Source: Nocardia sp. NBC_01327 | Lineage (GTDB): Bacteria > Actinomycetota > Actinomycetes > Mycobacteriales > Mycobacteriaceae | NCBI RefSeq assembly: GCF_035958815.1 | Contig: NZ_CP108383.1 | Coordinates: forward strand, 4,092,001-4,156,000 | Length of the DNA: 64,000 nucleotides | Reading direction: 5' to 3' | Shown here: in pieces, positions 61,593-64,000 of the stretch | Layout: each line of letters opens with the position of its first letter | Numbering within the stretch: position 1 is the first letter of the stretch | Made by a program: the position numbers and the translations under genes | The notes under the pieces: model-generated | Told to the model about the DNA's origin: nothing | The model's database searches: none | Seen by the model: the letters and a program-made list of their open reading frames with translations, nothing else

Positions 61593-62828
61593 ATGTCAGA
61601 TCCGGTCCCAGCCGTCCCCGTCGCGCCGATCGATGTTTCCGGTCCGCGCGTGCCGATGTACACCCCGCAATTCGCGGCCGATCCGCATCGGGCGTACCGG
61701 GAGATGCGGGAGAGGTTCGGCGCGCTGGCGCCCGTCGAGCTGGCTTCGGGTGTGCCCGCCACGCTGGTGCTCGAATATCGCACTGCGGTACGGATTTTGA
61801 ATGATCCGGAACGTTTTCCGGCCGATCCCCGCGTCTGGCAGGAGGGGGTGCCCGCTGATTGCCCCGTATTGCCGATGATGCAGTGGCGTCCGAACGCGCT
61901 GCGCAATGCGGGGAATGTGCACGCGCGCTATCGGCAGACCAATACTGCCGGGTTGGCCGGGATCGATCAGTTCGGGCTGCAATCCGTCGTGGAGCGGACC
62001 GCGGTATCGCTGATCAATGCGTTCTGTGCGTCCGGATCCGCGAATCTGGTGCGCGACTACGCTTTTCCGCTGGCCTTCGAGGTGCTCAACCACCTGCTCG
62101 GCTGTCCTGCCGATATCGCCGGGCAGGCGGCGGAGGGGTTTCGCGCGATCTTCGAGGGCATCGGCGCGGAAACCGGTAACAAGCTCCTCGTCGGGGCGCT
62201 GCAACGCCTCGCCGTGCACAAGCGGGCGCAACCGGGCGACGACGTCACCACCCGGATGCTCGAGCACCCCGCCCGGCTGACCGATACCGAGATGGTGCAT
62301 CAGCTGGCCACCCTCTACGGCGCGGGCATCGAGCCGCAGCAGAATCTGATCATCAACACTTTGCTGCTCATCCTGGCAGACGACCGTTTCGGCGGAATTG
62401 TGCTGGGCGGCAGCCTGTCCACCCGCGACGCCCTCGACGAGGTGCTCTTCGACGATCCGCCCATGGCCAACTTCTGCATCAGCTTCCCGCGCCAGCCCGT
62501 CCTGGTGGAGGACCGCTGGCTCCCGGCGCATCAGCCGGTGGTAGTCAGCATGGCCGCGTGCAATACCGACCCGGCGATTCGGGCCGGGCAGTTGGCCGGA
62601 AACCGCTCCCACCTCGCGTGGGGAGCGGGCCCGCACTCCTGCCCCGCGAGTTCCCTGGCCTATCTCATCGCCCAGGAGGCCATCGACCAGCTGCTGGACG
62701 CCCTGCCCGAGATCCGCCTGGCGGTCCCGATCGGTGAATTAGACTGGCGCCCAGGCCCTTTCCATCGCGCCCTATCGGCCCTCCCGGTCCTTTTCACGCC
62801 CTCGGCGCCGCTGCCGGAGCGGGCATGA
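61593..62828 (+). CDS. Cytochrome P450, CYP157-like, without ExxR
   Basis: A 411-residue P450. The haem loop reads HLAWGAGPHSCPASSLAYLI with Cys350 as thiolate ligand and ends with LDWRPGPFHRALSALPV. The K-helix has LDEVLFDDPP: Glu283 is present but the arginine of the near-universal ExxR is Phe286. The I-helix has LYGAGIEPQQN instead of AGxxT. All these features recall the CYP157 group of Streptomyces conservons, known to lack ExxR. No conservon genes (cvnA-D) flank it. Substrate unknown; a non-standard oxidation or a regulatory role is possible. Confidence 0.85.
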   Translation: MSDPVPAVPVAPIDVSGPRVPMYTPQFAADPHRAYREMRERFGALAPVELASGVPATLVLEYRTAVRILNDPERFPADPRVWQEGVPADCPVLPMMQWRPNALRNAGNVHARYRQTNTAGLAGIDQFGLQSVVERTAVSLINAFCASGSANLVRDYAFPLAFEVLNHLLGCPADIAGQAAEGFRAIFEGIGAETGNKLLVGALQRLAVHKRAQPGDDVTTRMLEHPARLTDTEMVHQLATLYGAGIEPQQNLIINTLLLILADDRFGGIVLGGSLSTRDALDEVLFDDPPMANFCISFPRQPVLVEDRWLPAHQPVVVSMAACNTDPAIRAGQLAGNRSHLAWGAGPHSCPASSLAYLIAQEAIDQLLDALPEIRLAVPIGELDWRPGPFHRALSALPVLFTPSAPLPERA

Positions 62829-62847
62829 TCGCCCCGCCGGCGCCCGG

Positions 62848-63729
62848 TCAGGGCTGGATGTTCTCCAGATCTTCGAGCAGGCTCGGGTGGATGGGCTGCC
62901 AGCCGAGTGTCTGCCGGGTGTGGGTGCTCGACGAAGGCTGATCGGTGGCGAAGATCGGGCCGAGCGGTCCGAATGTCTCCTCCGGCACCGCTTCGACCGC
63001 GATCCCGAGCCTGCGACCGATGACCGCGGCCATATCGCGGACGGCATCGCCTTCATCGGCCACAGCGTGCCATGCGGTTCCGCCGGGCGCCTTCTCGAGA
63101 ACGAGCCGGAAGAGTACGGCCGCATCGAGCGCATGCACCGCGGGCCAGCGCTGTGCGCCGTCACCCGGATAGCCTGCTACTCCGGTGCGGCGTGCGATGC
63201 CGGTCAGCAGCCCGGCGAATCCGCCGGTGCCGTTGTTGTGCACCGTGCGCGGCAGTCGCACGGCCGCACTTCGCACCCCGCGCGAGGCCAAGTCCAGCAC
63301 GGCATTGACCGAGACGCCGCGCCCGCCGACGGGTCCGTCGGTAGAGGAGGGGTCGGCCTCGGTGGACGCCCGTCCCGGCACCCACGGAGTGCCCGAAACC
63401 GTGAGGAACGGCCGGTCGCTGCCAATGAGTTCCTCGCCCAGGGTCGCCAGCGCCGCACTCTCCTCGGCGACCGCCGCCGCGACGGCAGCGGGACTGCTGA
63501 AGTCATTGGCGAAGGCCAGATGGATCACGCCATCGGTCCGCGCGGCGCCGGCGCGGAGCGTGGCCAGATCGGTGAGGTCACCCCGAATCGTCTCGGCCCC
63601 AGCGGTTTCGAGGGCCGCCGCCGACGAATCGGAGCGAGCGAGTGCGAGCACGGTGTGCCCGTTGCCGAGCAGCTCGGCAATAACGGCCGACCCGATCAAA
63701 CCGCTGCCGCCGGTGATGAATACCTGCAT
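62848..63729 (-). CDS. NAD-dependent epimerase/SDR-extended family protein
   Basis: A 293-residue protein: MQVFITGGSGLIGSAVIAEL binds the dinucleotide, GVIHLAFANDF is the usual second motif, and the C-terminal QTLGWQPIHPSLLEDLENIQ is typical of this atypical extended SDR group. ATG 63729 is chosen because the Rossmann motif starts at residue 3. The gene is divergent from a TetR gene, with a double palindrome between, so it is presumably that regulator's target. Substrate unknown. Confidence 0.87.
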   Translation of the reverse strand: MQVFITGGSGLIGSAVIAELLGNGHTVLALARSDSSAAALETAGAETIRGDLTDLATLRAGAARTDGVIHLAFANDFSSPAAVAAAVAEESAALATLGEELIGSDRPFLTVSGTPWVPGRASTEADPSSTDGPVGGRGVSVNAVLDLASRGVRSAAVRLPRTVHNNGTGGFAGLLTGIARRTGVAGYPGDGAQRWPAVHALDAAVLFRLVLEKAPGGTAWHAVADEGDAVRDMAAVIGRRLGIAVEAVPEETFGPLGPIFATDQPSSSTHTRQTLGWQPIHPSLLEDLENIQP

Positions 63730-63745
63730 GTCTCTCCCTGGAGAG

Positions 63746-63800
63746 TGATGGGACTGTTGTCTCATCACTGTAGCAGAGTGATGAGACAACAGTCCCATCA
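63746..63800. promoter_or_regulatory. Double palindromic operator between SDR and TetR genes
   Basis: A perfect 24-bp inverted repeat (63746-63769 and 63777-63800) with a 7-base spacer. Each arm is itself a near-palindrome, GATGgGAC-N4-GTCtCATC, so two regulator dimers could bind side by side, one for each divergent promoter. Confidence 0.75.
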
Positions 63801-63814
63801 TCTATGGTGGTCTG

Positions 63815-64000
63815 ATGGCGAGATGGGAACCCGGGGCACGTGAGCGACTAGTCCTGGCCGCAGTGGACCTGTTCACCGAGCTGGGCTACGACGCGACCAC
63901 CGTCGCCCAGATAGCCGAACGCGCCGGCGTCACCAAGAGCACCTTCTTCCGTCACTTCTCCGACAAACGAGAACTCCTCGCCGCCGGCCAAGAGGCCCTG
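63815..64000 (+). CDS. TetR-family regulator, N-terminal part (runs off window)
   Basis: Sixty-two codons from ATG 63815 to the window edge encode a TetR HTH: ARERLVLAAVDLFTELGYDA, TTVAQIAERAGVTKSTFFRH, FSDKRELLAAGQEAL. The ligand domain lies outside. It is divergent from the SDR gene over the double palindrome, the usual arrangement of a local TetR repressor. Confidence 0.9.
   Translation, partial: MARWEPGARERLVLAAVDLFTELGYDATTVAQIAERAGVTKSTFFRHFSDKRELLAAGQEAL

Overview
The window is high-GC actinobacterial chromosome, most likely Nocardia or a close relative in the Mycobacteriales. Support comes from the codon bias, frequent GTG starts, ATGA/GTGA-coupled operons, a CrtL-type lycopene cyclase, tandem secreted proteins of a Nocardia type, DUF5313, a CYP157-like P450 and Ltp-family surface proteins. 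This is inferred from protein resemblance; no rRNA or other marker gene is present.

1-6.7 kb (+) is a purine/allantoin and glyoxylate operon: end of a xanthine/uracil-type permease, an allophanate-hydrolase-C-terminus-like protein, hydroxypyruvate isomerase, tartronate semialdehyde reductase, an unrecorded-looking 57-residue gene, glyoxylate carboligase, glycerate kinase and allantoicase. A strong hairpin terminator separates it from a lycopene cyclase on the other strand. 6.8-9.8 kb holds that cyclase, a Pro/Gln-rich membrane protein and an SDR.

9.8-24.7 kb is an accessory region. One IS3-family element splits an Ltp lipoprotein gene. A second one with a clean 3-bp target duplication lies upstream of a DUF6188-like gene. 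Around them are many small orphan genes resembling immunity/chaperone families (DUF7336, TY-Chap-like, YxiG-like, DUF6188-like, LppU-like and others). One gene is cut by an in-frame TGA and another by a one-base deletion in a C-run. At least six copies of a diverged ~100-bp repeat, all in the same orientation, sit between these genes. I read this as a polyimmunity-type array built from gene-plus-repeat units.

24.7-28.5 kb encodes small secreted proteins, a condensation-type acyltransferase and two tandem secreted paralogues with glycine-rich hydrophobic cores. 28.5-37.9 kb (-) is a sulfatase locus: sulfatase, formylglycine-generating enzyme, PadR regulator, second sulfatase, MFS transporter and GH3 glycosidase. 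Four matches to a palindrome (ATGTTC-N4-GAACAT) lie in front of the sulfatase, FGE and PadR genes. 37.9-44.6 kb is a TetR-controlled set: SDR-MFS-TetR operon, two secreted LIP-type lipases and a secreted GH1 glycosidase. It shares the operator CCGACTGAYGAGTCRGT at its two promoter regions.

44.7-64 kb contains a LysR/MFS pair; a CDGSH protein next to a haem-oxygenase-like (HDO) iron enzyme and a GCS2-type carboxylate-amine ligase; a polytopic membrane protein; an SDR; a LitR/CarH-like MerR regulator with altered cobalamin/light residues; a TIGR01777 protein; and a four-gene glycine betaine/osmoprotectant ABC operon. It ends with a secreted cutinase-like esterase, a P450 lacking the ExxR arginine, and an SDR/TetR divergent pair with a double palindromic operator. 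The last TetR gene runs off the window.
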